Source of the DNA: Xestospongia muta
Lineage: Eukaryota > Porifera > Demospongiae > Haplosclerida > Petrosiidae
Length of the DNA: 64,000 bases
Direction: 5' to 3'
Assembly (NCBI GenBank): GCA_963693285.1
Contig: OY848927.1
Coordinates: 4,702,643 to 4,766,642 of the forward strand
The notes under the pieces are model-generated. The model had not been told where the DNA came from and did not search any database. It was given only the letters and a program-made list of their open reading frames with translations. A program made the position numbers and the translations under genes. Shown here piece by piece: positions 47,965 through 60,939 of the stretch. Positions within the stretch are counted from its first letter, which is position 1; the number at the start of each line of letters is the position of its first letter.

Positions 47965-48769
47965 TTTGAGATCTTAAGAATGGAGAGGAGTAGATCTGAA
48001 ATTCAGAATGAGTAGAGTGACTTTTATAGCAAGTTAACCACTGGAAGCCATCTGTGGATAATGATATCACCACTAGAGGGAAGTTGTAATCAAACACTAG
48101 CCATTCCTGGTGGTTGCCATGGTTGCAAATGGCTTCTATGTCTTGTTGGTATAGTAACATGTAAAGGGAATTGACCAATACTCATAGCACATACACATTC
48201 ACTCAATACTACTAAAGCTAATATAAACAAGACACATATAAGTCACGTTGTTCATGTTATAACAAATTAATGACATTCCCAAGAAATGTAACTGTGATAA
48301 CTATAGTGTATATACCAAGGGAATACATTGTACATATATACATAAATGATGTATACTATATACATATATGATAAACATGTTTTTGTCTATGAACAGTACA
48401 ATAGGTCAAAGTTCTCTTATAGAAGTGATTCATTATAAAGATGACCCTTTGGTTATGGGATCCTAATACTACTCTCTTTTAGAAATAATAACAATTAAAT
48501 TTTGCTTTTAGTATTGGTACTGTCATGAGTTTAGTTTCCTGGACTTGCCTGTAGGACTGGCAGTTTTATCAGGAAATGATTTAACTGTGACATTGAAAAC
48601 AAAGGATATGCTAACCACAACAAAGAGAGTTTTATGTACTGATGTGGTTTTAAATTAGTAAGAGTGTTAATTAGAAATTAATTAGGAAATTAAATAAATA
48701 ATAACAAGTATTGTTTTAGAATTGGAAACATACTTTAATTATATAATATAATAATAATAAGTAATTTTG
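47965..48769. other. Intergenic region, no feature recognised
   Basis: About 800 bp, AT-rich, between the start of the minus-strand secreted protein (47964) and the stop of PPM1G (48770, minus). It includes the promoter of the former and the 3' UTR of the latter. An imperfect X-box-like palindrome, GTTGCCATGGTTGC, lies near 48110. No coding exon accepted. Confidence 0.5.
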
Positions 48770-51700
48770 TTAAGATTGAAATAGTTTGTCCAAAGGTTTG
48801 AGCAGTGTCAAGACCACAGTCATATTATCGCAGCCTGTACCATCATTGTTAGTATCAGTAGCCAAACAAGTGTCACACAACTATAAAACATAAACAATAT
48901 AAGAGGGACTATTTCTCGACAGTAATAAGGAGACAGATATAATATTTAATGAGAATTGTTGTTATCAATTTTAGGAATTATTCTATCTTTATCATTACAA
49001 AGTCATGTTTTGCTGAGTAAATATGATTTAAAAGTCCCTCTTCCTCTAATGTAAAGCTGATCATGTATGACTCACTACTATCACAGCTACCGGACGATAA
49101 ACACAGTCTAAATTAACTTAATTACTTGTATAAACACACCACAGATAGTAACATAATGTATAATTATGGTCAAACTAATTTGTGTCCATAAAAAGCATAC
49201 AAGACTGTTGTGTTGTCATGGTGATATTGTATATCTGATAAAATTTACCTCTTCACAAATTCTTCCCAATTGTAAATCACTTTCTTTAATTCCACTGAGA
49301 TTAGTTTCTTTGTCATTCAATTGTATCAATTTCTTTCTGATGAAGTCAATGACTTTTTGACTAGCCATACAGTTCCTTTAGATACAAGTGGAATGTGCAC
49401 ACACACGTGATATAATTCTTGTTAAAGTACAATATAATGGCACATGGTATTTGCATGGTAATTCTTGTTGTTGTGCAAATTTCAACATACTTACCATATC
49501 CCATCAGTAGCCAGAACTAAAAATTCATCTTCCTCTAATATAGTTCTTGTTACTATGTCAGGTAGAGCTGTGATCATTTGTTCCTCTAATGGCAACTTGT
49601 CGTTTTCTTTATACATATGATCACCTGTGCATGTAGAGAACAAAGGGACTATAATTAAATTATTATAGGATAGTTACTAATTCAATATCAGGACTTAATA
49701 TATTTGGGAATAAATGACCCACTACTACTCACTGTGTTAGGGGAATTAAATATGTCTAGAGCATACCATAGACCTGATAGTATAACTAAAGAACTCATTA
49801 GGGCCTGTTCACTAAAGAGCATGTCTAGGTGTACCCAATTTTTATTAATAAAATAACTATGTCTGTAGGGAATTGCAATTGGAAGTACATGTGTGTAGCT
49901 GGAACCTAACTGTGTCTAGAAGATTCACTATAAAGTACAGACATATTATGGAACCTAACTGTGTCTAGAGGATTCACTATAAAGTACAGACATATTATGG
50001 AACCTAACTGTGTCTAGAAGATTCACTATAAAGTACAGACATATTATGGAACCTAACTGTGTCTAGAGGATTCACTATAAAGTACAGACATATTATGGAA
50101 CCTAACTGTGTCTAGAGGATTCACTATAAAGTACAGACATATTATGGAACCTAACTGTGTCTAGAGGATTCACTATATACAGACATATTATGGAACCTAA
50201 TTGTGTCTAGAGGATTCACTATAAAGTACAGACATATTATGGAACCTAACTGTGTCTAGAAGATTCACTATATACAGACATATTATGGAACCTAACTGTG
50301 TCTAGAAGATTTACTATATACAGACATATTATGGAACCTAACTGTGTCTAGAGGATTCACTATATACAGACATATTATGGAACCTAACTGTGTCTAGAAG
50401 ATTTACTATAAACTGTCCACAATTTGCTATCCAATATGGAACTAACTATGTCTTGAAGACAACAATTGAGGGATCAGCAGACTTTGAAAAGGAACTAAAT
50501 GAGTAATTAACCTCAAAGTGACACTAACAATGAATCATCAGTCATGAACATACAATGAATCATCAGTCATGAACATACAATGACTCATCAGTCATGGCAT
50601 ACCAGTAAGCTAATTACCAAAGCTGATGCATCTGTAAATTAGTCCCAAGAATCAACATAGTATAGATACCTATATTGTCATAATAAACTATATATTGTAT
50701 TATATTACTAGAACTCTATTACATTATGACAGTGGCAATTAAAAAATAATATTTTCACATTTGCAGGCAGTTAAAAAGCAGACCAACCATTACTGAGCAA
50801 TGCAGACTGAACTTTCAATATACATTGTTCATTGAGCTCAGAATGGTGCATTAAATATCTTTACCAATGGCTCGAGAAAGATTAAGTCCTCCATCCACTC
50901 TAAGATCTTCATCGACATGACCACCAGCTTTTTCTATTCTAGCCAGTTCTAGAGGATCTGTTGGTTTGTGATCGAGAGACAAATCAATAGCCACACCTAA
51001 ATAATAACAACTAGAGTATTATAATAATGACAGATGCAATATACCTTTTGATGAGAGCACGCAACGTGAGTCCCCTGCATTGGCCACAACTATCTCTCCA
51101 TTTCTAACAAGACAGATAACAGCTGTTGTCCCACTTTCATAACCTTCTGAGTCTTTGTAATCATTATCGGATTCTTTGTGATCATTATCAACACAAAGTC
51201 GTTTGTCTATGTAATGAAAGCAGGTGTTATAAAAGGCACAGGTGTCACATTTAAACAGTATCACATGTAATATAATGAAGATTGTATAAGAAAATGCAAC
51301 AGCTGGAAATAATTAATTTCTTGCTATGGTTGGTAAACCACACACTAATACAATGAAGGGAAGGTCATAGTAACCAATAGACACTAAGACTTTTAATGTC
51401 TTCTGGTAGGGCACAAAGGTTATTTTACTATAACTTTGTATTGATGGTTATTGGTGTGGTATGATGAAACACCCTCCTAATGGGTGATTTCGTAATAGAC
51501 CATCTCCTTAAATATGAACAATAACAGTTGTGTAATAGGAAAAATAGCTAACAGCAGGTGGAAATCGTAAATATATAATGAGATAACAAGAAATCTCTTT
51601 CATAACAATGATAAGAAAGCTATTTGGAACAATACTGGATACCTCCTGTCAAAAAGTCAGTTCTAATCTTAAATGTCACTTGGTTCCCTTTAATATTGAT

Positions 51701-53921
51701 GTCATTGTTGTGTATCATTGTGTAATATCAGTTTAAAATGTCACCTTAAAAGAGTAGTTGGTTTACTTACTTGAAGTTGTTATGTCTTCATCATTTTCTC
51801 TGCTTCTCTTTCTTCGTAGCGACATGCCTGTAATCAAAGGCTAAGTTGATACAGTTGCTATTGATATCATAGTTTACCATGACAACTGTTATTGAGTGGT
51901 TTGGTAAGTGAAGTCATATTGTTGTCATAAATTGGCTTTGATGTTGCAAGACTGTTCTCGACAGTCGTATCTTGTACACTCTCTCCTTTATCTTCTTTCT
52001 CCTTCTCTTTGTCTTCCTTCTCCTTCTCTCCCTCACTCTCTTTTTCCTGTTTTTCCACTTCTCCCTGATCATCTTCACCATCTATACCCCTCTCTTCTCC
52101 TTCTCTTTCTCCTTCTCCTTCTTCTCCTTCTTCTCCTTCTTCATCTCCTTCTTCATCTTCTTCTTCTTCTGATGTAGATTCCATTTCATCTATAATAGAA
52201 CCTAATTCTTTTGATAATGGTCCATCTTGCATAATCAGTTCTTGGAAAAACTTCTCATACACACGAAATTTTCTTGGCTTTAATTTACTACCAGTTGTAC
52301 CATTCTCATCTATTTCTTGACTATTATTATTACATGTTGTTTCCTCATCATTGTTATCATGTGATCCTAGACCTAAAAAGAATTGACAAAATACACCAGT
52401 CATTCTATATGTCCATTTGTCTTTCCATATATCCATCCATACATCCATTCAAATTGAGCATTAAAATGATATTATTATCATTATTGTCAAAGTTATTGAA
52501 AGATTTAGTTAGTTTGTGTAATATGCATCCATCCATCCATCCATCCATCCATCCATCTATCCATCAACCTTTATTAGCTAAATCAACTAAATTCTTAACA
52601 AGTTTCTTGTCATTAACACAATTTACGAGAACATCTTCTATCGGCATATTAGCTTCCTTCACTAGTATATCGATGTTATCATCACTATAAACAAGGAAAC
52701 AAGAAGTCATTGTTAATGTAATAACACAAGGCACACATAATTGAGAGAGAGTATGGGTTGTCATGGAGATACCACATACTACCACAAAAAGTATGTTCCT
52801 AATTTACTACTATAATACTAATTAGATTATGTAATCAATTCAATTTATGTTAATTGTTTGCTTAATAGGAGACATTGATTGGGATAGATGCCCTGCTTGT
52901 ATTGGTCGTGTCCACTCTTATTGTGGGTACTAGGAGTGTCCATTCTCTTCTTACTCTAATTACTCAAGAGGATTTCAGGCGACTAACAGATGTCTTTGAA
53001 TAAATGTCATGCCAGTTGTAAAGTTGGCCTCAAACTTGAGTATCTTTTTGTCTTTATTTAAGGAGGCTAGATCAACTAATGGAACTTCTACTCTATCAAC
53101 ACGTTACTCCTAACCTCTCATCTTCATTGTCTTCCTCTGGTTCAGTAGGCATATCACATTCTACAGTTGTTTTCATTTCTTTAATAGCTTCTTTTGTCAA
53201 CAAAGAACGATCACACATCATGAAAGCATCACTCAATGCTATACCAATATCACCCTTCATATACCTCTTGCTAGCTTTGAGGAACTCGTGGAGATGTTGT
53301 GAACAATATATAGCAACCTCTTTTCCTGTTATAACAGAAATGTGTCACTGTCTTACCGAGAAGGTAGAAGACTTACCACCGTGTCCATCAAACACACCAA
53401 AAAATGGAACATTCTCTTCAAAATCTGATTGAACAGTGTATGTGTCCTATTGAATTATATTGCATTATTTGAGTGTCCTTGTTTGGTCTATACACGCACC
53501 AAACCCACAGTTTTACGAGTTAATCTGGGATCAGAGACACTGATAAAACACTAAACCTTACTGCAATAGTCATACCTACTTACAAAAAAGTTACAATTTT
53601 GAGGAGGTGGGTTGGGCTTAATTTTATGGAAGGCTATAAAATTAATATTACATAGTTTATAATATTTTATTAACACAATAGCTATTTTATTGCTGGAAAT
53701 CTGTACTATTTGTCTTATATAGTTTGTGTTTATATCAGTCCTACCCATTAGGATAATAAACCGACCTAACCACTGATCATTGTTATCATAATACATACTT
53801 CCATGGTGACCCTCCATCCTTGCATTGTAGTTACTCCATAAGGACATTTTTGTCCACAGAGTGTTAGATGACCGTTAATGGAGTTCTTTTTAGTCTCTGG
53901 CTTCCTCAAATATGCGCCCAT
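48770..53921 (-). CDS. PPM1G: PPM1G, metal-dependent Ser/Thr protein phosphatase with acidic insert
   Basis: Multi-exon minus-strand gene. The start at 53921 gives [14 protein letters not shown], matching the conserved PPM1G N-terminus with its MGxxxx myristoylation-type signal. Exon 1 (53799-53921) ends [14 protein letters not shown] and the next begins [13 protein letters not shown] and [10 protein letters not shown] with metal-binding Asp residues. A Glu/Lys/Asp-rich acidic region (exon around 51867-52448) interrupts the catalytic domain, as in vertebrate PPM1G. Catalysis resumes with [54 protein letters not shown] and [16 protein letters not shown] before stop 48770-48772. PPM1G dephosphorylates splicing, chromatin and translation factors, mainly in the nucleus. 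Large introns hold a 49-bp minisatellite and a CATC microsatellite. Some internal exon borders were not traced. Confidence 0.92.
49901..50421. repeat. Minisatellite, 49-bp unit, about 11 copies
   Basis: The unit starting GGAACCTAACTGTGTCTAGA recurs at 49901, 49950, 49999, 50048, 50097, 50146 and onward to about 50421. Full units are 49 bp; several later ones lack AAAGT and are 44 bp. Copies differ mainly at G/A in TAGAGG/TAGAAG. It lies within a PPM1G intron. Confidence 0.97.
50524..50598. repeat. Short direct repeat, 25-bp unit, three copies
   Basis: Three head-to-tail copies of a unit beginning CAATGAATCATCAGTCATGA, the last slightly diverged (GACTCATC, GGCATA). It lies in a PPM1G intron downstream of the minisatellite. 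Confidence 0.85.
52526..52560. repeat. (CATC)n tetranucleotide microsatellite
   Basis: About eight tandem CATC units in a PPM1G intron, close to the acceptor side of the exon at 52390-52450; a shorter CATC stretch also occurs near 52430-52450. Confidence 0.9.
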
Positions 53922-53995
53922 TGCTGCATAAGTTACACCCCTTGTGTCGATGGGTGGTGTCTCAATCTGGGTGTTTCCAAATTAGACTTTACAGT
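53922..53995. promoter_or_regulatory. Very short divergent promoter, PPM1G / natterin-like gene
   Basis: 74 bp separate the PPM1G start (53921, minus) from the preferred start of the natterin-like gene (53996, plus). If the upstream in-frame ATG at 53912 were used instead, the two coding sequences would overlap by 10 bp antisense. The 5' ends of the two transcripts must be nearly or actually overlapping. Confidence 0.5.
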
Positions 53996-55642
53996 ATGAC
54001 AAGTAGAACACGAAAAGGGAGAGTTTCTAAAGTGAAAGAAGCTTCAAGAATCGATCTAGAAGCAATAAAAGCTGTTCCACTAGAAGCTCCGTTAGTGTCA
54101 CCTCTTCAAGCTCAACTGGAGCCTCATTTAGAACATGAAGGATCTATGATAGAACAAATGATAGAGCAAGAACATGAAAAGCCTCGCTGTATTTTACGAT
54201 GGGAGGAAGTTAGTCATGGTGGCAATATACCAGCAAATGCTGTAGAGGGAGGTTGGCGTCAAGATACAAAGGAGCCTCTCTACATTGCTCGAGGTTCTTT
54301 TGGGAATGCTTTGATCCCTGGCTTCGTCCAAAAGAGTGATGGTAGATTCTCATGCTCACATTTTCATCTTGGGCTTGGGTCCTTCACAACAAATTATGAA
54401 GTGCTTGTCAACCCTAACAATGCCATACTGAACTGGGTGTCTACTCAAAGTGGTAACATTCCATCAAATGCTTTTGAAGGAGGCTACCTATCACCTGGTC
54501 ATCCTGCCTATATTGGGCGACATGGTGTTGGAAAAAAGGACATAGTTCCTGGCTACATTGATTCATCAACGGGCACATTGACCTTTCAATATAAATATAA
54601 GCAACATAGTTTTAAAGAGTTTCAAGTTTTGGTGGCACAAGGAGATGTGGAAATTATTGAGCAGATTAGCCAATGTTCTCTGAATGATATTACCTATGAT
54701 ATAGAACAAGCTAATGTCATGAAAATACCAGCAGAACTTGGTGAAACCGTCTTTGAGAATCACTCATCGCTTGAGCAACAGTTCTCCTCTTCTATAGACT
54801 TTGAAGATGAAAAGAGCTATTGTTTTGACACTGGGTCAAAGACAGATTATATGGTAAGAGTATAAGAGATCATGTAAGCATTTAATTTGTTATGGTTTTT
54901 TTCCTATAGATTGACATAAAGGGTGGAATACCATATACTCATGGAAGAGAGTTGGCAATAGAAATATCACCTGATGGTGAACTAGATAAGGAGACAGGTA
55001 GCTTATATGGTTAAACTTCTCATATATATTGGACACCTTAGGATTAGAGTGTTATTAAGTTGTTCTGAATACAGACACTAATAATATATTGAATTCATGA
55101 AAAAAATTTCTAATGGGCAACTTGAAGTATTTTTAGTATAAGTGTGCCTTCAATATGGCTAGAACTAGGACAAAAGTCCAAGATGTTTCATTAGGTTTTA
55201 ATTGTATTTCTTTAATTTCATTGTAACAGCTGGTATAATTATATATTTTTGTTTTCTATTTACAGAAAATGTTTTTGTACGTGGTGGTGTTCTAGGTCAC
55301 AATCACCCTCACATAAGACCTCCTCAGCTACTTGGTTTTGCTCCAATGCTTAATGTCCCTCCTAATACTGGTCATACTACTGTTAAAATGAAGTTAGGAG
55401 ATATACTGAGGTTAGCTGTGAATAGAAAAGAGAACGTCCAGGTCAAAGTGCCTTCAAAGAGCCAGATTGAAGTTAAAATTCAAGCTAAGAAAGTGATCCT
55501 TGAAGTTTCATTCACTGCCAAGTTAAAGAAAGTATACAAAAATGGTATGATAGCTGAAGAAGATATCTCTGGAACATTTAGAAGTTCTCGTAATGTTCAG
55601 ATTACGCCTGTTATTTTGAAAGATGAGAAAATTAAAAATTAG
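53996..55642 (+). CDS. Natterin-like protein: two DM9 repeats plus aerolysin-type domain
   Basis: Three exons (53996-54853, 54910-54997, 55266-55642) give 440 residues. After a basic N-terminus come two DM9 repeats: one with RWEEVSHGGNIPANAVEGGW and IPGFVQKSDGRF, the second with NWVSTQSGNIPSNAFEGGY and VPGYIDSSTGTL. The C-terminal third resembles the aerolysin-like half of natterins, including a VSFTAKLKKVYKNG segment followed by an SGTF motif. DM9 domains bind mannose-type glycans in molluscs; natterin-family proteins can form membrane pores and act in defence or venom. Membrane activity here is inference. No signal peptide is evident from M53996. The frame is also open from 53912, but the conserved PPM1G start overlaps that position, so I prefer the downstream ATG. 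Confidence 0.8.
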
Positions 55643-55745
55643 TAGTCCACAATAACAAGTTTATATTAGCATTATATTTTTATACCCCTCTTTTTTAATT
55701 TCCTAAAATAAATTAGATTACTAACTATTTAGGGGGTGTGGCTGA

Positions 55746-58673
55746 ATGACAATGTTACTTGTCTTCTTGATTTCATTTTGTTGTACTGTACAAAGTCTCC
55801 CTACAATTCATCTTGTCCCCCACAGTCACTGTGATCCAGGCTACAGAGAATCATTTGAAGGATATTATAAAGACTATGTTCATAATATATTTGACACAAT
55901 GATTGAAGCTCTCAATGGTGACACCAGGAGGAAATTTGTCTGGGAAGAAGTATCTTTTCTATCAAGATGGTGGCTAGATGCTTCCGTGGAGCAAAAGGCA
56001 ACTGTTATGAGACTAATTAGCTCTAAACAGCTGGAATTTATTGGTGGTGGATGGGTGATGCATGATGAGGCAGTTAACAATGTTTTTACAATTGTTAACC
56101 AGATGACTCTGGGTCTTCAGTATCTAAATGAGACTTTAGGAGTAAGACCCCGTTATGAGTGGCATATTGATCCATTTGGACACTCTCTGATGATGCCAGA
56201 ACTTTATAATGCTCTTCAATATAGTGCAATAGTGATAAACCGAATTCCAAACCAAACAAAACAAAAAATGAAGAAATCAAAAAGTCTTGAGTTTTATTGG
56301 AAATCTTCAATATCAAATGTGTCTATTTTTACTCACGTTCTTGGTGAGCATTACTCAAATCCCACCATTATAGGGCTTGATGTCAAGGAAAAGGCAGAGT
56401 CATTTGTGAATACATGCAAAAAGAGACTAGAGTGGTACAGAACCGACCATCTTCTGGTACCATTTGGGAATGACTTTGCATTTTCTGATGCTGTCAATGA
56501 CTTTAAGAAAATAGAAGAAATTATGTACTACATCAATAGCCATTCAGATACTTTCAAGTTGGTAGTGCAATTTTCGACGCTTGATGACTATTTCACAGCT
56601 GTATTAAACAGCAAAGTTCAGTTCCCTGAAGTGATAGATAAAGATTTCTTTCCATATATAGCCTGCTATCCTTGTCTTTCTGATCAATGTGATAGTATAG
56701 AAGGGTTATTTGATTCACCTTGTAGTTTCCTGATAAGCGATGCTTACTGGAGTGGATTTTACACATCAAAACCTGCACAGAAACTACTTGTTAGGAAACA
56801 AGAGTCAGTTTTGTTTTCATTGGACGTGTTGAATTCTTTGTATCCTTTTCAAACTCTGAATATAGCAGAAGCTCTAACGATGTCCAGGAATACATCAGCA
56901 TTGTTGTCCCATCATGATGCTATCACTGGTACAAGTTTTCCTCCTTGCTATGAGGACTACAACCAACGTCTTTTCACTGCAATTACTTTAGGAGAAGATG
57001 CCATTGGCATTTTAAAGGTTTATAAAACTAAGTCTTCCACTTTTTTACTGTTGTGTTCTATAGGAGTCCATTATGTGTAAAAGTGATACTTCTTTGTCAC
57101 GTTTGAATGCTGAAATAAAAGCTAGTTTGAATGAGCTGACCGACGACAATGTTGCTGTCCTGGTCATGTTCAACCCATCCTGTCAAGCAAGGTTAAATAA
57201 CCATACCAGTGCACATTTTATTTTATCTTACACAGGCCCATGTATGTGAAACTTGAGCTACCCAATGGACTTTGTGTTCAGGTATGTCTCTGAGTTTCCA
57301 GCAAATGATCTTTGATGAATTAGTTGAATTTAGGTTTTTAATGTATCTGTTGAAGGAGAAACACAAACTATGAGTAGTCAACAAATTGCTAATTTTCTCT
57401 ATGTACCATTGGAGTTCAAGCAATTTGAAATCATGGTTTTGTTTTTGAAGAAAATCGATTGTAGCATTATTTCAAGTCTCTCGACTTTAAAGAGAAGTAA
57501 ACCTCCTAGATATTCTACTCAAAATATATCAGATGATTCTATACGTAATACAATCAACAATGGTGTGATACAGCTTGATTTTGATAGCTACAATCATTTA
57601 GCTCTGTGGAGAAATTTGAAAACAAATACAAGCTTTAACATGTCACTAGATTTTACACAGTATCTCGAAATAGAAGGGTCAAAAACACTACCACTCTCTG
57701 TCTGTGACGGGAGCAATGTTTACACTTTTGTTCCAGATAAAGGCTCTAAAAATCTCCTAGACAACAACAAGGTATATTTTGTTGTCTCATGTTCACGTTA
57801 GATGTTATTTATTAACAGCCTAGTCGATATATTCAGACTGCATCTGGTCCACTTGTGTGGGAAATAGAACAGGAAATTAATACAGTAAGTTTTGTGTGCT
57901 TTTAAAACATATTTGTGTTATTTTAGGAGATTTGTCCTATCAATGTAACACTGAGACTGTTCAAACCTATCAGCAATGGTGATGTGTATAATAATTACTT
58001 TGAACTCCAACCACGGTAAGAGTTTATGATTAAGTAAGAACATACGTCTTTTGGTAATAAACCAAACAGTTACTTATGAAAATTGTATAGTTAAGAACGT
58101 GTTCTCTTGTGTTGTATATAGTATAGGACCCTTACCATCATTTCAACCTAATTCCATCAGTTTATCACTACTGACTGACCTGGTTACTGGGAATACATTC
58201 ACAACATATACAAGTGGCATATATCCAATGGTAAGAATTCAATGATGTCTTATACACATTTGACCTAGCTTTTCTTTTTTAACACAAGCCAAGAACTTAT
58301 GAAAGGCTAGATTCAATACAAGTAAGTAATATTATTATATGACAGTGGACTTTTCAGTCCCTCAATATGTGCAGGAAAACTTTTATCCTTTTGTTGGTCG
58401 TGTATCAATAGTTGATTCTGTACAAAAAATGGGCCTGACTTTAGCTGCTCAAAGACCTATGGCGGTTACTGGTAACAATGGCAAAATTGAATTGCTGGTG
58501 CACAGGTAAATTAAGAAATTTTAAATCCGTTAATAATTTTGTTTGTAATTAGACGCATCCCTTTGTGGTATGATCCTCGTGGTAATGATAATTCTATACT
58601 AGATGATGTCCTGTTTGTTGGAATAACTCCATCAGGTACTGTTCAATAGTCAATGATTGAATCTCTCTCTCTT

Positions 58674-58719
<46 letters not shown>

Positions 58720-59208
58720 GCACAGATACAGTTGATATGAACTCATTTACTACAATGCAGTATCTACAATCACCTATTTCACTCCATGTGGCTATACTAG
58801 ACAACTATAAGGAATGGACCTCCTTTTGTACTATGACATGGACACCGTTTACTCAATTGTTACCTCAAGTTAGAGTCAATTATTTTGATTTAATGTTTTG
58901 TTGTCTATAGAGTGTCCATATATTAAGTATGGAGCTTTTAAAACAATTACCACATGGAGAAATTTTAATTGGCATAAGGTGATTATAATTTGATAGATTT
59001 GTGCTATCGTCTGGCTCTCTTTCTTGCTTTCAGAATGATCAGTAATGATGTAGAGACAGTTGATATGTCCATGTTGTTCACTCATTGGACAATCAAACAA
59101 ATTGATGAAACTACTCCAGACTTTGGTATAAAGATTGCCAGTGTTGCAACTACTAGTGTCAAACTTTCTCCTCTCAAGTTGGCATCTTACAGTGTTGTAT
59201 TGGAATGA
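55746..59208 (+). CDS. GH38 alpha-mannosidase, secreted/lysosomal type
   Basis: Multi-exon gene from ATG 55746 (signal peptide MTMLLVFLISFCCTVQS) to stop 59206-59208, roughly 900 residues by my tracing; internal exon counts are approximate. Exon 1 (55746-57017) contains the GH38 catalytic core: HLVPHSHCDPGY supplies the zinc ligands H and D, YEWHIDPFGHS the nucleophile Asp, GGGWVMHDEA the conserved acceptor-site region, and LSHHDAITGTS the zinc-binding His. These residues support an active zinc-dependent exo-alpha-mannosidase for glycoprotein catabolism. The HxHxDxGW consensus has Tyr instead of Trp. The sequence falls nearer the MAN2B1/MAN2B2 lysosomal branch than the Golgi enzymes (secretory signal, no type II anchor). 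It lies 103 bp downstream of the natterin-like gene on the same strand. Confidence 0.88.
58660..58718 (+). repeat. Compound (CT)n(CA)n microsatellite in the mannosidase gene
   Basis: A CT tract followed by a CA tract on the sense strand, in an intron just before the acceptor preceding the exon that starts near 58727 (ATACAGTTGATATG). Confidence 0.92.
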
Positions 59209-59427
59209 ACTCCTAAATTTTTGTCATTTCTATTACAATAATTATGTTTGTGATTTTTAATTTTATTTTAGCTACAAAATTTTGTGTTTGTCACTGTGCA
59301 ATAAATCACTATTGCCAGTGACTTCCTCAATTTTTTCTAAATTGTTTTTTGCTGAAAAAGAAAAAAACTAAAACTAGCAGTACAATGGAGTTCGTGAACA
59401 CTAACAGACTATTATCCTTTCTGGGAC

Positions 59428-60092
59428 TCAGAGCTCATCTTTTGGTATCGGAATCCCTCCTTTAGATCGTAGCCACCCAGACAAATCGATTTCATCTTGA
59501 GGAAGTGGATCAACTCTAATCAAATCTGTCTCTCCTTTTGAGCCTTTTGGTGAGAAAAATACTGTTGGGAGGTCATCAAGTTTGAAAAACTCCAAAGGAA
59601 CATCATTCAATTCCACGTTGATATCACCAAACAGAATGCTCTTATCTTTCTTATAGTATTTTTTAGCAGCAAGATAGAACCACTCCATACTCTCTTTACA
59701 CTTGTCCATGCTAGGTATACACAACATCACGACTACATTCATTTTGGAATCATAGACAATCTTCTCAAACGTCGATCCAACAATTGTTCGTACAGGTCCT
59801 GTTCCTTTCTTGGGAGCAATCTCTGAACTATAATATGGTTCAAGATCACCTTCAAAGAAACTGTCAACAAATTCAATTAATGAATCTCTGTTGAGTTCTT
59901 CCATCAAACGATACTTCCGTGGGCCAGGTGCAAAGAGACCGACAGCTACCTCCTCTCCCCATGAAGCAAAACCTAAAGCCCGAATGTCACTTGGAAAGTC
60001 TGCTTCATCGGCAATTGCAAAAGCCAATTTCGTGTCTTTATATTTGACTGCTACATCAGCAATAATTGAGTACCAGTATAATGTATCTGAGT

Positions 60093-60129
<37 letters not shown>

Positions 60130-60902
60130 ACTTGAAAACAGTAAACTTTATTTACCTTCTTTATGCTCTCGGTCCCAGTTTACTTCATAATAAGCTACCA
60201 GTAAAGGTCTGTACTTGTAAGCTCTCATGTGATTGTCTCTGGTCATTTGTCCCACTAAAGGTCGACTGGCATCTTGGTAAGCAGCAAGTAGACTCTCAGC
60301 AGTTTCTCCCTCATCAACATTTGGTACCACAGTGTAACCCGCTTCATATTTTGTCACCACATTGCGAGGATGAAACACAACCACTGAATTGAGAGGGAAA
60401 GACAGCTGTTCAGCAATAGCAGGGTCTGTAGTGTGTCCCAATTTGAGATCCATACGAGCAAGGTTTCCTGATTTGGTATAGGTTTTTAAAGCATCAGCAC
60501 TAGTTTCACTAGAAAAGAAACCAACACCACGAGTCTCAGTGGATGACCGAGCGAAAGCTCTTACTGCCTCTATACTTTCCAAGAAGGTAGAGCTAGGTCC
60601 AGCTTGTTTCTTCATATATTCAACAATTCCTGAAAAAATACATTAAGTGAACAATGTCTTCTATTTAAACATACCATTCTCCTCTTTTGATCCAGTATAA
60701 TTGTATACTTCACCATAACGGAAAATAATGAGATGAGGATACTTTTGTAAACCAAACTTTTTTGTTATGTCAATATTCTTTACAACATCTAGAGAACCCA
60801 GCTGTATTGGAGGATCATTTTTGATAAGTTGTCGTGCAGCAGCTAAAAAGTGGGGCTCCAGCTGTTTACAAGGTAAACATCTACATAAGCAGATGTAAGA
60901 GT

Positions 60903-60939
<37 letters not shown>

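Noticed and set aside
48107..48120. X-box-like palindrome GTTGCCATGGTTGC
   Set aside because: The right half-site does not end in the required AC, so it is only a partial RFX match.
49901..50421. CRISPR-like regular array
   Set aside because: The 49-bp units are contiguous with no unique spacers; it is a minisatellite in an animal intron.
51908..52177. Plus-strand Leu-rich hydrophobic frame resembling a membrane protein
   Set aside because: It is the antisense of the Glu-rich acidic insert of PPM1G (GAG/GAA read as CTC/TTC).
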